Below are positions 6,074 to 7,541 of a DNA stretch of 7,541 nucleotides, piece after piece (position 1 is the first letter of the stretch; every line of letters starts with the position of its first letter). The translations under genes were made by a program, and so were the position numbers. Source of the DNA: an uncultured Collinsella sp. (GTDB taxonomy: Bacteria > Actinomycetota > Coriobacteriia > Coriobacteriales > Coriobacteriaceae); contig URZJ01000080.1 in assembly GCA_900552395.1 (NCBI GenBank), positions 1 to 7,541 on the forward strand, in the 5' to 3' direction. The notes under the pieces are model-generated. The model was not told the DNA's origin. It made no database searches and saw only the letters and a program-made list of their open reading frames with translations.

Positions 6074-7378
6074 ATGGCGGGCGAGAGGCTACATCGGGAC
6101 GGATACATCCCACGTATCGTGGATGCGCAAATCGAGCGCTACCTTCGTGTCTTTGGCGCGGTCGAGATTGCAGGCACCAAGTGGTGCGGCAAGACGTGGG
6201 CCGCGCTCGAGCACGGGGCGTCCGTCTCGTATGTCGACGAGAATCTCGACCTCGCGCGTGCCGACCCGGCGATGATGTTGCTGGGAGACCGTCCGCATAT
6301 TATCGATGAGTGGCAGCGCGTTCCCCAAATTTGGGACTACGTTAGACACGAGGTTGACCGCACCCGGGGCACGCGCGGCGCCTATATCCTCACGGGTTCC
6401 GCCACGCCTGCGTTTGGCTCAAAGGCGGAGGCGCCCGCGCATAGTGGAGCCGGACGCATCGGCCGCGTCCGCATGCACCCCATGACGCTTGCCGAGACAG
6501 GTGAGTCCAACGGCAAGGTGAGCCTGGCGGGCTTGTTTGAGCATCGTTTTGAGCCCTGTCGGTGCAATGGCGATACACCGGGGCTTGTCGAAGCCGCCTG
6601 CCGCGGCGGCTGGCCCGAGGCGATCGATATGGTTTCGGCTGACGCTCAGCTCATCGCCCGCGAATATCTCAACACCACGTTTTCGAGCAGCTTCCCGGCG
6701 GTCGGTCTCGACCCCGATATTGCTCGTCGAGTCTCCGCATCGATCGCGCGCAATCTGGGACAGGCAGCCACGTATAAAACGATTCTTATGGATATGTTCG
6801 GTGCCGAGGAGGAACCCGCAGCGTTTGCCGATGAGACCAAGGTGCGCAGGTACCTGGATGCCCTCAAAGGCATGTTCATTCTCGAGGAGGTCCCCGGTTG
6901 GGTTCCCGCCGCGCGCGACAAACGACGCTTTACCGTCAAGCCCAAGCGCTATCTGGCAGATCCGAGCCTTGCTTGCGCCTTGCTAGGTATGTCCTTGCAG
7001 GCGCTGCTTGCCGACTGGCAGACATTTGGTCTGGTGTTTGAGAATTTGGTCATACGCGATCTTTCGGTCTACGCACGTTCGCTCGACCTGCTGGATAGCA
7101 CGCCCGTGCGCTATTATCGCGACGATTCGGGCCTTGAATGCGATGCCATCGTGCAGCTAGCCGATGGACGGTGGGCCGCCTTTGAGATTAAGGTGAGCGA
7201 AGATAAGGCGAGCGCCGGCGTTGAGAGCCTCAAGCGCGTTCGCAAGAAGGTCTGTGGAAATCCTCGTTCACGCACACGCGAACCGGAGTTTATGGCCGTG
7301 ATTGTGGGGGTGGGTGAGTACGCCCGCGAGGTCGAGGACGGTATCTACGTGATACCCGTGCGCGCGTTGGGGTGTTAA
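6074..7378 (+). CDS. AAA-type ATPase with C-terminal DUF4143 domain
   Basis: A 434-residue cytoplasmic P-loop ATPase of the widespread AAA + DUF4143 group, whose biological role is not established. Walker A is GTKWCGKT at 34-41 and Walker B is HIIDEWQ at 75-81. The LTGSATP segment (106-112) is the sensor strand, followed by the typical GRIGRVRMHPMTLAE (127-141). Residues about 225-275 look like the winged-helix linker. Residues 318-375 form the DUF4143 core with a PD-(D/E)XK-like signature: E355/D357 in GLECDAIV and E371/K373 in FEIK. The nuclease-like residues are therefore intact, though nuclease activity is unproven for the group. The length is normal. The ATG at 6074 follows a G-rich Shine-Dalgarno (6063-6070). 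The gene stands alone, flanked upstream by four phased 12-mers and downstream by a long palindrome, and has no antitoxin-like partner in the window. Such orphan ATPases are patchily distributed, which suggests transfer. Confidence 0.9.
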   Translation: MAGERLHRDGYIPRIVDAQIERYLRVFGAVEIAGTKWCGKTWAALEHGASVSYVDENLDLARADPAMMLLGDRPHIIDEWQRVPQIWDYVRHEVDRTRGTRGAYILTGSATPAFGSKAEAPAHSGAGRIGRVRMHPMTLAETGESNGKVSLAGLFEHRFEPCRCNGDTPGLVEAACRGGWPEAIDMVSADAQLIAREYLNTTFSSSFPAVGLDPDIARRVSASIARNLGQAATYKTILMDMFGAEEEPAAFADETKVRRYLDALKGMFILEEVPGWVPAARDKRRFTVKPKRYLADPSLACALLGMSLQALLADWQTFGLVFENLVIRDLSVYARSLDLLDSTPVRYYRDDSGLECDAIVQLADGRWAAFEIKVSEDKASAGVESLKRVRKKVCGNPRSRTREPEFMAVIVGVGEYAREVEDGIYVIPVRALGC

Positions 7379-7417
7379 GGGGCAGCACGCCGTGTGTTCT
7401 CCGCCCGGCGCTACGGG

Positions 7418-7486
7418 TTGGTGCAAGGGGGGGCTAGGTTTGTGTGCACCATGTTGGTGCGAAGTAACCTGACCCCCTTGCACCAA
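7418..7486. repeat. 69-base nested palindrome after the DUF4143 gene
   Basis: TTGGTGCAAGGGGG (7418-7431) pairs perfectly with CCCCCTTGCACCAA (7473-7486). After a small internal loop, AGGTT (7436-7440) pairs with AACCT (7466-7470). An inner hairpin, GCACC/GGTGC (7446-7450 with 7456-7460), sits in the middle. The word TTGGTGC or its complement occurs four times (7418, 7446, 7454, 7480) in alternating orientation. It is 39 bases after the stop codon and lacks a good U-tract. It resembles REP/RAYT-type palindromes and may act as a transcription end. Bases 7487-7541 hold nothing recognisable. Confidence 0.85.
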
Positions 7487-7541
7487 GGATTTGACTTTTA
7501 AGACATCATTAAGGCTTGCGTTGTGGAGCGAACCGCAGGTC

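Noticed and set aside
7268..7486. 72-residue minus-strand open frame overlapping the ATPase end
   Set aside because: It starts inside the palindrome and overlaps the well-supported ATPase; it has no family features.
7491..7496. TTGACT resembling a -35 box near the window end
   Set aside because: No -10-like hexamer at a suitable distance before the window ends.

Overview
The window is a high-GC bacterial chromosome segment. The gene set and style suggest a gut Coriobacteriia, most likely Collinsella or a close relative. The reasons are the DHPS-HPPK fusion, the type III pantothenate kinase, a large FMN/4Fe-4S/FAD enoate-reductase-type flavoprotein, an orphan DUF4143 ATPase and AT-rich palindromic intergenic repeats. 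This assignment is an inference from recognition; no database was searched.

Layout. (1) Bases 2-1879, + strand: the 3' part of a fused folate-synthesis gene (dihydropteroate synthase then HPPK), followed with no gap by a degenerate biotin-protein-ligase-like gene. (2) Bases 1880-2162: a convergent intergenic gap holding a GC-rich hairpin and two copies of a 41-base palindrome. (3) Bases 2163-2936, - strand: coaX, the first enzyme of CoA synthesis. (4) Bases 3070-3245, + strand: a promoter, an initiator tRNA gene and an intrinsic terminator. (5) Bases 3246-3815: a gene-free stretch dominated by ten 15-base arms in strictly alternating orientation, one every 40-41 bases. (6) Bases 3816-5840, + strand: a 674-residue Old Yellow Enzyme-type reductase, followed by a strong terminator. 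(7) Bases 5903-6073: four exact copies of a 12-mer at an exact 23-base period. (8) Bases 6074-7378, + strand: an AAA-type ATPase with a C-terminal DUF4143 domain. (9) Bases 7418-7486: a long nested palindrome.

The protein genes are mostly core metabolism (folate, CoA, redox) plus one accessory ATPase. The folate fusion and the ligase-like gene look translationally coupled; the others are single-gene units. The novelty lies between the genes. Four unrelated repeat architectures occupy four successive intergenic gaps. The most striking are the alternating-arm array at 3296-3673 and the phased 12-mer array in front of the DUF4143 gene.
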